From assembly GCF_000974445.1 (NCBI RefSeq), contig NZ_BBOJ01000020.1, forward strand, positions 1 through 64,000: a stretch of DNA of 64,000 nt. The letters run 5' to 3'. This DNA comes from Lentzea aerocolonigenes. GTDB taxonomy: Bacteria; Actinomycetota; Actinomycetes; Mycobacteriales; Pseudonocardiaceae. The notes under the pieces are model-generated. The model was not told the origin of the DNA and did not search any database. It was given only the letters and a program-made list of their open reading frames with translations. This document shows positions 17,363 through 26,559 of this stretch, piece by piece (position 1 is the first letter of the stretch; each line of letters opens with the position of its first letter). The translations under genes and the position numbers were made by a program.

Positions 17363-18178
17363 ATGAGGACAACCACGACGGTGCAACCGAGGAGATTCTC
17401 CTTCTGGGCACCGGATTTCAGTCGTTCCGTGACGGTAGGGGTCGACACTTCCGAATCCGCGTATCACGCTTTCGAGTGGGCCGCGCGCCACGCGTGGTCG
17501 CTCAGGACGGACCTCCAGGTCTACCTCGCGGACCCCGGCGACACGACGGTCCAGCGAGTCCTGGAACGACTCCCGATGCTCACCGCCCACTTCCGCCCGA
17601 GCGGTGACGACCCGGTGGCCGCACTGGTGAGGGCGTCGGACTCCAGCGCGACCTTGGTCTTGGGGTGCAAGGGCGAACAGCACCGCAGCCTGGGTCTGGG
17701 CTCCCTCGTCCTCCCGGTGTTGCGCCGCGCGCGGTGCGGAGTCGTAGTGGTGCGCGGACGACCCCCGGCGATCCGTGGCGAGTACGGCTGGATCACCGCC
17801 GCCGTCGGCGGGTGCGAGGACCCGGTCGTGCTGCGGCGCGCGGTCGAGCTCTGCCGCACCCGCCGAGCGTCGTTGAGGCTCCTCCACGTCCACCCGCCGG
17901 CCCAGCACGGCGTCGCGGTGCCCCGCGACGAGGCCGCGGTCCGCCGCGCCGTGTTGTTCTTGCGCACCACGGCCCCGGAGCTGACGCCCGAGGTCCTCGT
18001 GGAGTCCCGCCATCCGCACGAGGCTCTGGCCTCTTTGGACTCCGACATCGTGGTCGTCGGTCGCGGTGGGCAGAACGACGGTGTCGGGCTGATCACCCGC
18101 GCGGCGCTGTACCACGCCTCTTGTCCTGTGCTGGTGGCTCGGCCTGAGCCGCTTCACGACGATCGGGTGATGCCGTAA
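17363..18178 (+). CDS. Tandem-domain universal stress protein
   Basis: A 271-residue protein with two UspA domains. The first has VTVGVDTSESAYHAFEWAAR and the ATP-binding loop region VLGCKGEQHRSLGLGS; the second ends VVVGRGGQNDGVGLITRAAL...SCPVLVARP. Such proteins bind ATP and act in hypoxia or stress responses in actinobacteria. The start has AGGAGG upstream. It lies just before the large TIR gene on the same strand (44 nt), but that gene seems to have its own promoter. Confidence 0.85.
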   Translation: MRTTTTVQPRRFSFWAPDFSRSVTVGVDTSESAYHAFEWAARHAWSLRTDLQVYLADPGDTTVQRVLERLPMLTAHFRPSGDDPVAALVRASDSSATLVLGCKGEQHRSLGLGSLVLPVLRRARCGVVVVRGRPPAIRGEYGWITAAVGGCEDPVVLRRAVELCRTRRASLRLLHVHPPAQHGVAVPRDEAAVRRAVLFLRTTAPELTPEVLVESRHPHEALASLDSDIVVVGRGGQNDGVGLITRAALYHASCPVLVARPEPLHDDRVMP

Positions 18179-18210
18179 CCGAAGTCTCGTTCGGTCGCGC
18201 ACGAAGTCTT

Positions 18211-18222
18211 TAGCCTGTGCCG
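18211..18222 (+). promoter_or_regulatory. -10 of leaderless promoter for the NACHT-TIR gene
   Basis: TAGCCT (18211-18216) is followed by six bases and the ATG at 18223. This favours ATG 18223 over the in-frame GTG at 18217, which abuts the hexamer. The -35 is poor. Confidence 0.45.
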
Positions 18223-21200
18223 ATGCCGCCTGTTGACGCGACGACGCTCCGAGGCGCCCTGCTGACCCTCGCGCAGGACGACGAGGCGTGGCTGGAGGCG
18301 GTCGACCGGCTGCTGGGCCGCGTGTTGTCGGGTACCTCGATCCAGACGTCGATGTACGGGCTGTACGGGTGGATCGACGGCGGCGAGGCGCCGAAACTGA
18401 TCCGGGACCGGCTGGCGCAGGTGGTCGCACAGCTGCCCACCATGACCAGGCGGGAGCGTCTCGATCCCATCGTCGCCGTGCACACGGTGCTGGTGGCGTC
18501 GGTGTTCTTCGAGACGGTCAGCAGAGTCCTCACGCACGAACTTCAGCTGGACAAGCGCAATTGGCAACAGGAAGACCATTCGTTCATCTCTTACCTGTAC
18601 TCGGACGAGATGCCCACGCCGTCCATCACCCGCCCCTATACGCGCAACCTCAGCGCCATCAGCAGGTGGGTGACTCATCGTGGTGCGCGCGTTCACCACA
18701 TTCTGCAGAGGACGAGCCCTCACAGCGGCAGCGAGGTGCTGCTGGAACCCGCCTTCGTGCGGTACGTGCTCCTCCGGTTCGAGGTGGACTTCCGCATGTT
18801 GGCGGCCGACGTTGGCGAGTTCGCGACATGGGCCGGCATGAAGCGTGAGTCGTCCACTGTCTCCGGGGCCGCGACCGACGCCCACACGATCTTGCACAGG
18901 ACCAATCAGGCGGTGCTGCACGACCCGTTGCCGAACGGCCCGGGCCTGCCTCCGCTCGCCGACCTCTACGTCACGCCCGACCACCGCCTGGCGGTGGCGA
19001 GTCCGCTGACGAGGTTGATCGACGAGAGCTGGTGGTCGTCGGAAACGCGGCTGCGGCACGACCTGGACCAGATGCTCGCGGCCCATCTCGCCAGCCCCGA
19101 CGCCTACCGGCTGCCCCTGCTGGTCGTCGGCGGACCAGGCTCGGGCAAATCAGCGTTGGCGAAGGTCCTCGCCGCCCGCGAGTTCGACACCGACCACGTC
19201 GTCGTACGCGTGCCCATGCGGATGACCAGGTCGGACACCCCCGTGGACCTGAACATCAACGAGGAGTTGCAGCATCAGACCGACGGCCAGATCCGCTGGA
19301 GCGATCTCCGCGACGAGCCCTGCGTCGTCGTCCTGGACGGCCTGGACGAGATGTCGCGGACCTCCACGTCGCGGTACTACCTCGATGACGTCCTCCGGTT
19401 CCAGCGCACAAGGCATCAGGTGGCGGTCGTCGCCACCTGCCGGACGTCGTACCTGGATCACCTGCTCATCCCTGACGACACACCGGTCGCGCTGCTCGCG
19501 GACTTCGACGAGGCGCAGATCGGCCGCTGGGTCGAGCAGTGGAACCGGGCGACGGCAGGTACTGGACGACGTCCCATGACGCTCGAAGCCGCACTGGCAC
19601 ATCCCGAGCTTGCGCGGAACCCGTTCCAGTTGACGATGCTCACGCGGCAGCTGACCGATCCGGCCGCCCGGGACTTCGCGCCGGGAGTCGCCGCGCTGGG
19701 GATGCTCAACCGCGGTTGGCGGCCGATCTCCCCAGAGGAGCTCCGTGCCGATCTCACCGCACTCGGCCACACCGACCTGAGCGCGGTCGAGTCCGTCCTG
19801 CGCGACCTCGACCAGCAGCCCGCGACGTTCGCCGAGTACCTGATCGCGGACGTGCTCGCCAGGACGTTGCGCGAACACGACGACGAGCTGCTTTTCACGC
19901 TGCTCTCGCACGCACCCCTGTCACTCCGTCCAGCAACGCTCACCTTCGTGCGGCAGCTCCTGGAGGAGGCACCGGCCGAGCTGGAGCGAACCCTCGACGA
20001 TCTGCTCGCCGGACATCGCACCCGGACCACCACGGGCCGCTACCCGGACTACCGGCCAACCCCGCCCGACCAGATCCGTTCCGCCGCCGCCTACACGGCG
20101 AACCTCGTTCTGCTACGGCTGTTCACACAGCCGGTCGGCGAGAGTACGCGCATCGCAGGCGACCAGGCAGGCGCCTTGATCGAGCTGTGGTCGACGGGGT
20201 TGGACGCCATGGCCCACCGTTCGCTCCAGGCCTTGATCTCCTCCGACGACATCGGGTTCGCGCGACGCCCGTCCCGTGCGACGTCCGAAGCGAAGCTCGA
20301 TCCCGACGGCCTGCCCGCAGGAGTCGAGTTCGTCCACCGCGGGCTGACCGCCGGAGACCGTCCGGTCACCCAGGTCACCTGGTCGTCCGACGGCCGGTTG
20401 CTCACCACGAGCTACGGCGGCGACTCAGTCGTGTGCTGGCGGGTCGCAGAGAACGTGCCGCCGCACGTCATCGGCGAACTCGCCGGCATCGCCGACGTCG
20501 ACTGGCACCCGACCCGCCCGGTCGCCGCGGTCGTGCAACGGCCGCGGAACGGTGGATCACGTCACGTGATGATCACTCGGTTCGAGGACGGGACGACGCG
20601 CGAACTGTGCGAGGTCGGGCGGCGCAGCCGGATCGCCTGGTCACCGGACGGCGGATCGCTCGCCGTGTTCAGCACCAGAGCTCTGTCGACCGTCGACGTC
20701 ACCACCGGCGAGCGGCGAACGGTGACGTCGTTCGACGACCTCGACCACCAGTCGTACCTCCTGAGGCCTCGCTGGTCGCGCGACGGCGACGACATCTGGG
20801 TCGCCGCCGGCGGCACCGTGGTCACCGCTCCCGCGAACGGCGGCCCGGCGCCGGTGACCAGCTACGGCATGCACGCGCGCGACGTCTTCGTGCGGGATGG
20901 CAGGCAAAGCCTGGTCGCGTTCACCTCGCCTGCCAGCTCCGACATCGCCATCATCCCCGTGCACACCGGCGGCGGCGCGACGATGCTCGAAGGACACACC
21001 AAATTCGTCAGCTGCGTCAGGTTCTCCCCGAACGGTGACTTCCTCGGATCGTTGTCCGAGGACAACACCGTCCGGATCTGGCGCTGTGAGGACTGGCAGT
21101 GCGTGGCGGTGCTGGCCCGCAGGGAGATCAGCGGCAGAGGCGGGCTCGCCTTCCACCCCACCGAGCCGCTGCTGGCGATCAAGGACGGCAACACCGTCGA

Positions 21201-23262
21201 CATCGTCCGCTTCGACCCGCGGGTGCTCGGCACGATCGGCGCCGCGCGGACGTCGCGCAAGTACGCCAACGCCAAGATCGTGCTGGTCGGCGACACCGGT
21301 GTGGGCAAGTCGGGGCTGGGGCTGGTGATGAGCGGCCAGCCGTTCGCACCGACCGACTCGACGCACGGGCGCAACGTGTGGACGTTCGAGAAGTCCATCG
21401 AGACGACGCCGTCCGGTGACGTCCAGACCAGGGAAACGCTGCTGTGGGACCTCGCCGGCCAGCCCGGCTACCGGATGGTGCACCAGCTGCACCTCAACGA
21501 GGTCGCGGTGGCGCTGGTGGTGTTCGACGCGCGCAGCGAGACGGACCCGTTCGCCGGGGTGCAGTACTGGAGCCGCGCACTCGCCCAGGCGCGCAGGCTC
21601 GACGGTGCGACGGCCGGCCGTCTCCGCGCGTACCTGGTCGCCGCGAGAACCGACCGCGGTGGCACGGCAGTGGGCACCGCCCGGATCGAGCAGGCCGTGC
21701 GGCAGTACGGGTTCGACGGGTTCGTCGAGACCAGCGCGAAGGAGGGGTGGGGCGTCGACGAGCTGGTCCGCAGGGCCCGTGAGGCGATCGACTGGGACGC
21801 GATGCCGGTGGTCAGCTCCACGGCGTTGTTCCAGTCGATCAAGGACTTCGTGCTGGAGGAGAAGCGGCAGGGCCGCATCCTGTCCACTGTGGACGACCTG
21901 CTGCACAGCTTCCGCCGCGTCCAGCAGGACGAGACGCCGGCCGAGGACCTGATCGACAAGTTCACCGCCTGTCTCGGCCGGCTGGAGAGCATCGGTGTCA
22001 TCCGGCGCATGGCGTTCGGCGACTACGTCCTGCTGCGGCCCGAGCTCCTGGACGCCTACGTGTCGTCACTGGTGCAGGCGGCGAAGGACGAGCCGGACGG
22101 GCTCGGTTTCGTGCCGGAGTCCGACGCGCTCGCCGGCACGTTCCGGATGCCGGAGTCCGAACGGCTGGACAACCGGCAGCAGGAACGGATCCTGCTGATC
22201 ACGGTCGTGGAGGAACTGCTGCGGCGCGAGATCGCGCTGAAGGAGGTCACCGACAAGGAGGTCGACCTGATCTTCCCGTCGCAGTTCACCAGGGAGCGTC
22301 CGGACGCGCCGAAGGTGCCCGGCCAGGACGTGGTGTTCACGTTCGACGGCGACCTGGCCTCGATCTACTCGACGCTCGCCGTGCGGCTGTCGCACTCGAG
22401 GTTCTTCAAGAAGGACGAGATGTGGCACAACTCCGCCACCTATCGGCCGGACACCGGAGGAACGTGCGGGATCGCGATCCGCGAGATCGCGGAGGGCAGG
22501 GGCGAGCTGGTGGTCTTCCACGACGAGCAGGTCCAGCCGATCGTCCGGCGGCAGTTCGAGGCCTACGTCGCCGAGCACCTGGAGCAACGCGCCGGCAGCG
22601 TCGTCGTGCGCCGGGTGCGCAGGTGCAAGGTGTGCGACTACGCGATCGACGACGAGGTCGTGCGGCGCCGGCTCGGCCGCGGGCTGACCACGGTGGCCTG
22701 CCAGATCTGCGACGCGATCATCCCGATCACCGACGACGAGCAGCCCGACGTGCGGCCGGCGGTCGCGGAGATGAACTCCAACGCCAACGCCCAGCGGGAC
22801 CAGGACGTCGCCGCCACGACCCTGAAGGGCAAGCGCGAAGCCGGCGACTACGACGTCTTCCTGTGCCACAACGTCAAGGACAAGCCCGCGGTGCTCAAGA
22901 TCGTCCACGAGCTGCACGAACGCGGCATCCTGCCGTGGCTCGACATCCACGACATCCCGCCCGGCTCACGGTGGCAGCAGGAGATGGCCGACGGGATCGC
23001 GAAGAGCCGGTCGGCGGCCGTGCTCATCGGGCCAGCCGGGCCGGGGCCGTGGCACGAGGCCGAGATGGAGCTCATCAACGACTGGTCCGCGCGCAACAGG
23101 AGCCGGCGGGTCATCCCGGTGATCCTCGAAGGCACCGAGAACGAACCGGAACTGCCCGGCTTCCTGCGGGTGTGGTCGACCGTCGACATGCGGACGGCCG
23201 ACCCCGACCCGATCGAGCAGCTGGTCTGGGGCATCACCGGGCAACACCCCCGGTGGGCCTAG
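18223..23262 (+). CDS. NACHT-WD40-Roc GTPase-TIR multidomain protein (putative immune sensor/effector)
   Basis: A 1679-residue protein with five recognisable parts. (1) Residues 1-300 are helical with no clear family. (2) The NACHT-type NTPase has Walker A GGPGSGKS (K309) and Walker B VVVLDGLDE (368-376), then a helical arm. (3) Residues 708-1004 hold about six WD40-like blades (for example VSCVRFSPNGDFLGSLSEDN). (4) The Ras/Roc-like GTPase has P-loop GDTGVGKS (K1029), switch DLAGQ (1076-1080) and TSAKE (1170-1174). It is followed by a COR-like region to about 1450 and a CxxC...CxxC zinc knuckle (C1468, C1471, C1493, C1496). (5) The TIR domain spans 1541-1672 (DYDVFLCHNVKDK), with candidate catalytic Glu in PWHEAEME (1612-1616). 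By analogy to bacterial STAND/Avs and TIR proteins it may sense infection or stress and deplete NAD; this is inference. Base composition resembles the neighbours. It stops in CTAG shared with the convergent gene. Confidence 0.85.
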   Translation: MPPVDATTLRGALLTLAQDDEAWLEAVDRLLGRVLSGTSIQTSMYGLYGWIDGGEAPKLIRDRLAQVVAQLPTMTRRERLDPIVAVHTVLVASVFFETVSRVLTHELQLDKRNWQQEDHSFISYLYSDEMPTPSITRPYTRNLSAISRWVTHRGARVHHILQRTSPHSGSEVLLEPAFVRYVLLRFEVDFRMLAADVGEFATWAGMKRESSTVSGAATDAHTILHRTNQAVLHDPLPNGPGLPPLADLYVTPDHRLAVASPLTRLIDESWWSSETRLRHDLDQMLAAHLASPDAYRLPLLVVGGPGSGKSALAKVLAAREFDTDHVVVRVPMRMTRSDTPVDLNINEELQHQTDGQIRWSDLRDEPCVVVLDGLDEMSRTSTSRYYLDDVLRFQRTRHQVAVVATCRTSYLDHLLIPDDTPVALLADFDEAQIGRWVEQWNRATAGTGRRPMTLEAALAHPELARNPFQLTMLTRQLTDPAARDFAPGVAALGMLNRGWRPISPEELRADLTALGHTDLSAVESVLRDLDQQPATFAEYLIADVLARTLREHDDELLFTLLSHAPLSLRPATLTFVRQLLEEAPAELERTLDDLLAGHRTRTTTGRYPDYRPTPPDQIRSAAAYTANLVLLRLFTQPVGESTRIAGDQAGALIELWSTGLDAMAHRSLQALISSDDIGFARRPSRATSEAKLDPDGLPAGVEFVHRGLTAGDRPVTQVTWSSDGRLLTTSYGGDSVVCWRVAENVPPHVIGELAGIADVDWHPTRPVAAVVQRPRNGGSRHVMITRFEDGTTRELCEVGRRSRIAWSPDGGSLAVFSTRALSTVDVTTGERRTVTSFDDLDHQSYLLRPRWSRDGDDIWVAAGGTVVTAPANGGPAPVTSYGMHARDVFVRDGRQSLVAFTSPASSDIAIIPVHTGGGATMLEGHTKFVSCVRFSPNGDFLGSLSEDNTVRIWRCEDWQCVAVLARREISGRGGLAFHPTEPLLAIKDGNTVDIVRFDPRVLGTIGAARTSRKYANAKIVLVGDTGVGKSGLGLVMSGQPFAPTDSTHGRNVWTFEKSIETTPSGDVQTRETLLWDLAGQPGYRMVHQLHLNEVAVALVVFDARSETDPFAGVQYWSRALAQARRLDGATAGRLRAYLVAARTDRGGTAVGTARIEQAVRQYGFDGFVETSAKEGWGVDELVRRAREAIDWDAMPVVSSTALFQSIKDFVLEEKRQGRILSTVDDLLHSFRRVQQDETPAEDLIDKFTACLGRLESIGVIRRMAFGDYVLLRPELLDAYVSSLVQAAKDEPDGLGFVPESDALAGTFRMPESERLDNRQQERILLITVVEELLRREIALKEVTDKEVDLIFPSQFTRERPDAPKVPGQDVVFTFDGDLASIYSTLAVRLSHSRFFKKDEMWHNSATYRPDTGGTCGIAIREIAEGRGELVVFHDEQVQPIVRRQFEAYVAEHLEQRAGSVVVRRVRRCKVCDYAIDDEVVRRRLGRGLTTVACQICDAIIPITDDEQPDVRPAVAEMNSNANAQRDQDVAATTLKGKREAGDYDVFLCHNVKDKPAVLKIVHELHERGILPWLDIHDIPPGSRWQQEMADGIAKSRSAAVLIGPAGPGPWHEAEMELINDWSARNRSRRVIPVILEGTENEPELPGFLRVWSTVDMRTADPDPIEQLVWGITGQHPRWA

Positions 23263-24449
23263 CAGGACTTCTTGCGCAGCACGGCTCCCGAAGTGCCCGG
23301 CAGGGACACCGAGCGGACCGTGGAGCCCTCCGCGTTGACCTGCGACGAGGAGAGCCGCACGGTGACCGCGGAGCTGCCGGTCCTGTTCGCGTTGACGATC
23401 ACGGTGCCGCACGTGAAGTCGCGCTGGAACACGTTCGAGGCCGCGGCGAAGTACGGGCCGGCGGGTTCGCCCAGGTCCCAGTCGTACTCGGCGCGCCACT
23501 GGGAGGCGTTGTCGTAGCGGTCGGTCTCCTGGATCTCCGAGATCGCCGCGTGCGAGCCCGCGGCCAGCAGGTAGCTCGCGTAGGCGTAGCGGAACGGCTG
23601 TTCGGCGCCGCTGTGGTGGGGCTGGACCCAGGTGATCTTGCCCTTGGCCTCGTTGGCCGTGATCTCGGCGACCTGGCGGCTCCAGCCCTCCGGGTACTCG
23701 GAGAGCAGGTCGTTGTCGTTGAAGGTCAGCCACCACTCGTCGAAGCCGCCGTCGAGGTACTCGACGTAGCTGTCCCAGGCGCCCTCGTGGAGGCGGGCGT
23801 TGGACATGTTCGCGACGGTCTTGAGGCCCGCGTCCACGAACTTCTGCCGGGTGTTGGCGAGCATCGAGCGGTAGGCGTCGCGCAGGGACTCGTCGGTCGG
23901 GTGCGCGGCCGGGCAGACGCCCTCGTGGTAGGTGTCGCAGGCGAAGAGCGCGTTGTCCATGAAGACGCCGTCGAACGACCCCTTCGACGACGCGATCACG
24001 TTGTCGGCCCAGGCGTTCTGGTAGTCGGTGTTGCCGACGTCCATCTGCCAATGGCCTTCGTAGCCGTCATAGGAGAGGCGCTGACCGTTCGGGTCGAGAA
24101 GAAACCAGGACGGGTCGGCCGCGCAGTAACCGACACCGGTGGGCAGAGCGGAATCGTCGACACCGTCCGTGCACGCATAACTACGCGTTGACGAAAGATC
24201 CTTGTAAACGAACGTCTGAATCTTCGGGTTGGCTGCCTTGAACTTCGCGGCAAGATCGGTTTCCCAGGCGTTGAGCACCACGTACGAACGGCGTGCAGCC
24301 TCGGTGGCGATCATTTCATCAGACGTGGGCGTGCTGTTCATGTGCAGCCAGTACGACTTGGCAGTCCAGGCGTCTTCTCCTGCCTGAGCTGCGGGAACAA
24401 GCGTCACCGTCAATGCGGCGACCAAGATCGAATATCCGAAGAAACGCAC
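23259..24449 (-). CDS. Secreted putative glycoside hydrolase (GHL15-type)
   Basis: Starting at GTG 24449 the protein has 396 residues with a signal peptide (MRFFGYSILVAALTVTLVPAAQA); a GTG at 24473 would add eight residues and neither start has a good ribosome site. The mature part fits the hypothetical glycoside-hydrolase-like family 15 (TIM barrel): SYWLHMNS, FVYKDLSSTRS, GHWQMDVGN, FDGVFMDNAL (likely catalytic acid), then DGGFDEWWLTF. A small beta-rich C-terminal domain follows. Substrate unknown. It occupies the ftsI-murE gap and is convergent with the TIR gene, sharing CTAG. Confidence 0.75.
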   Translation of the reverse strand: MRFFGYSILVAALTVTLVPAAQAGEDAWTAKSYWLHMNSTPTSDEMIATEAARRSYVVLNAWETDLAAKFKAANPKIQTFVYKDLSSTRSYACTDGVDDSALPTGVGYCAADPSWFLLDPNGQRLSYDGYEGHWQMDVGNTDYQNAWADNVIASSKGSFDGVFMDNALFACDTYHEGVCPAAHPTDESLRDAYRSMLANTRQKFVDAGLKTVANMSNARLHEGAWDSYVEYLDGGFDEWWLTFNDNDLLSEYPEGWSRQVAEITANEAKGKITWVQPHHSGAEQPFRYAYASYLLAAGSHAAISEIQETDRYDNASQWRAEYDWDLGEPAGPYFAAASNVFQRDFTCGTVIVNANRTGSSAVTVRLSSSQVNAEGSTVRSVSLPGTSGAVLRKKSC

Positions 24450-24485
24450 ACCAAACCCCGTCTCGCCCTGCACTCCGGTTTCGAA

Positions 24486-24510
24486 GTATTAGACGTGATG
24501 AAATGCGTCT
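24486..24510 (-). promoter_or_regulatory. AT-rich promoter with overlapping inverted repeat
   Basis: On the minus strand TAATAC (24491-24486) is a good -10 for the secreted hydrolase. Immediately upstream, the inverted repeat AGACG-N10-CGTCT (24510-24491) would sit in the promoter spacer as an operator. The region 24481-24560 is notably AT-rich for this genome. Confidence 0.4.
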
Positions 24511-24610
24511 CATTACGAATGGATCATATGACGATTTTCACTGTTAACCAGAAGAACAGGGAATCGTCTCACAGTGCACGCCTGAGCGTGTCTCACATCA
24601 CTTGCACGAA

Positions 24611-24638
24611 GGGGGCGCATCATAAAGAATGCGCCCCC
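24611..24638 (-). terminator. Terminator after ftsI
   Basis: A perfect 10-bp GC-rich stem (24611-24620 with 24629-24638) has an 8-nt loop and starts 11 nt after the ftsI stop. It would end the mraZ-ftsI transcript, physically separating it from murE. Confidence 0.75.
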
Positions 24639-24648
24639 GCGAAATGAT

Positions 24649-26559
24649 CTACATCTGCAGCTGGACGAACGGCGTCTGCTCCGCCGACATCGGCACCTGG
24701 AACCGCTGGGTCAGGAACGTCGCGATGTCGTGGAACAGCGGCGCGGCCGAGGCGCTGAACTGGGTGCCGTGCGGCGCGTCGAGCATGATGCCGACGACGT
24801 AGCGCGGGTTGTCGGCCGGGAGGATGCCGGCGAACGTGATCCAGTACTGCGACTGCGAGTAGCACTTGCAGGTCGGGTCGATCTGCTGGGCCGTGCCGGT
24901 CTTGCCTGCGATCTGGTAGCCGGGCATGGCCGCCTTGGCACCGGTGCCGTTCTGGTTCGGGTCACGCGGGTCTGACTGCGTGACCGAGCGGAACATGTCG
25001 CGGACGGTCTTCGCGGTCTCCTTCGACACCACGCGCACGCCTTCCGGGCGCGGCTTCTCCGAGCGCGCGCCCTCCTCGCCGATCTCGGCGCGGATCAGGC
25101 GCGGCGGGATGCGCACGCCGTCGTTCGCGATGGCCTGGTACATGCCGGTCATCTGCAGCAGGGTCATCGAGAGGCCCTGGCCGATGGGCAGGTTGCCGAA
25201 GGTCGAGCCGGACCACTGGTTCAGCGGCGGCACGACGCCGGCCTCCTCGGCGGGGACGCCGGACTGGGTGCGGCGGCCGAGACCGAACTTCTGCAGCATC
25301 TCGGCGTAACGCTCCTTGCCGACCTCCTGGGCGGCGAGCAGCGTGCCGACGTTGGACGACTTGGCGAAGACACCGGTGAACGACATGGGGACCGTGTTGT
25401 GGGTCCACGCGTCCCTGATGACCCGGTCCGCGACCTTGAGCGAACCCGGCACCTGCAGCACGTCGTCCGGCTTGAACAGGCCGTACTCAACGGCCGCCGC
25501 GGCCGTGACGATCTTGTTGACCGAACCGGGCTCGAAGCTGGAGGAGACCGCGCCGTTGCGGAGCTGGTCCTCGTTCGCCTTGCCGAAGTCGGTCGGGTCG
25601 TACGTCTTGTCGTTGGCCATCGCGACGATCTCGCCGGTGCGGCTGTCCAGCACGACGGCCGACGCGTTCTTGGCACCCGACTTCTTGGCGTAGTCGGTGA
25701 CCATCCTCTGCACGGCGTACTGCGTGTCGATGTCGATGGTGAGCTCGAGGCTCTTGCCGGGCTGCGGCTTCACCAGCTCGCGCTCGGTGTTCGGGATGAT
25801 CAACGTGTCGTCGCCGGACATCGTGTCGACGACGCGGCGGCCCATGCGCCCGGCCAGCACGTTGTCCTGGGCGCTCTCCAGGCCGAGGATGCCCTGCACG
25901 GTCGGGGGCTTCTCGTCCTGGCGCCAGTTCGCCGCGCCGATGATGTTCGAGGCCAGGTCGCCGTTCGGGTAGATGCGCTTGGAGCGGTACTCCGAGCCGA
26001 TCTCCGCCGGGTACTTCTCGACGATCTTGGCGGCCTTGGCCGGCTCGGCCTCGCTCACCAGGACCTCGTAGCTGATGTCCTTCACGAGCTGCTGGTAGAC
26101 CGACTCCTCGTCGGTCTTCTCGCCGTTGACCTCAGGACCGAGGGTCGACGAGATGAACTTCGCGACCTCGCGCATGTGGTCGTCGTAGGACAGCGGGTAC
26201 TTCTCCGGCTCCTTCGCGCGGGCCTCGTCCCACGTCTTGCGGGCGCGCTGCGGAAGGATGTAGAGCGCGCGCACCTCGATCGAGAACGCGAGCTGGTTGC
26301 CGTTGCGATCGAGGATCGAACCGCGCTCGGCGGGGATGTTCAGGCGCGTGGTGCGCTGCTTCTTGGCCTGGTCCGCGAGCTCGTCGGCCTGGATGCCCTG
26401 CACCTGCACGAGCTTCACGCCCGCGATCAGCAACGCGCCGATCAGCAGGATCCGGCCGACCGCGATGCGCACCCGGCTGTTGCCACCCGTGCGCGCGGCC
26501 GGGCGAGGGCCGCGCACCGACAACGGGCGGCGCGGCCCCCTCTGCTGCGGACCCGGCAT
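24649..26559 (-). CDS. ftsI: Septal transpeptidase FtsI (PBP3)
   Basis: A 636-residue class B penicillin-binding protein that crosslinks septal peptidoglycan. It has a basic N-terminus, one membrane anchor near residues 30-50, the pedestal domain, and a transpeptidase with the SxxK serine in EPGSVNKIVT, the SxN motif in KSSNVGT and the KTG motif in AGKTGTAQQ. Its ATG overlaps the ftsL stop by one base. Confidence 0.97.
   Translation of the reverse strand: MPGPQQRGPRRPLSVRGPRPAARTGGNSRVRIAVGRILLIGALLIAGVKLVQVQGIQADELADQAKKQRTTRLNIPAERGSILDRNGNQLAFSIEVRALYILPQRARKTWDEARAKEPEKYPLSYDDHMREVAKFISSTLGPEVNGEKTDEESVYQQLVKDISYEVLVSEAEPAKAAKIVEKYPAEIGSEYRSKRIYPNGDLASNIIGAANWRQDEKPPTVQGILGLESAQDNVLAGRMGRRVVDTMSGDDTLIIPNTERELVKPQPGKSLELTIDIDTQYAVQRMVTDYAKKSGAKNASAVVLDSRTGEIVAMANDKTYDPTDFGKANEDQLRNGAVSSSFEPGSVNKIVTAAAAVEYGLFKPDDVLQVPGSLKVADRVIRDAWTHNTVPMSFTGVFAKSSNVGTLLAAQEVGKERYAEMLQKFGLGRRTQSGVPAEEAGVVPPLNQWSGSTFGNLPIGQGLSMTLLQMTGMYQAIANDGVRIPPRLIRAEIGEEGARSEKPRPEGVRVVSKETAKTVRDMFRSVTQSDPRDPNQNGTGAKAAMPGYQIAGKTGTAQQIDPTCKCYSQSQYWITFAGILPADNPRYVVGIMLDAPHGTQFSASAAPLFHDIATFLTQRFQVPMSAEQTPFVQLQM

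Noticed and set aside
17154..24648. The ftsI-murE insertion considered as a prophage or integrative element
   Set aside because: No integrase, att repeats or tRNA target, and base composition matches the surroundings.
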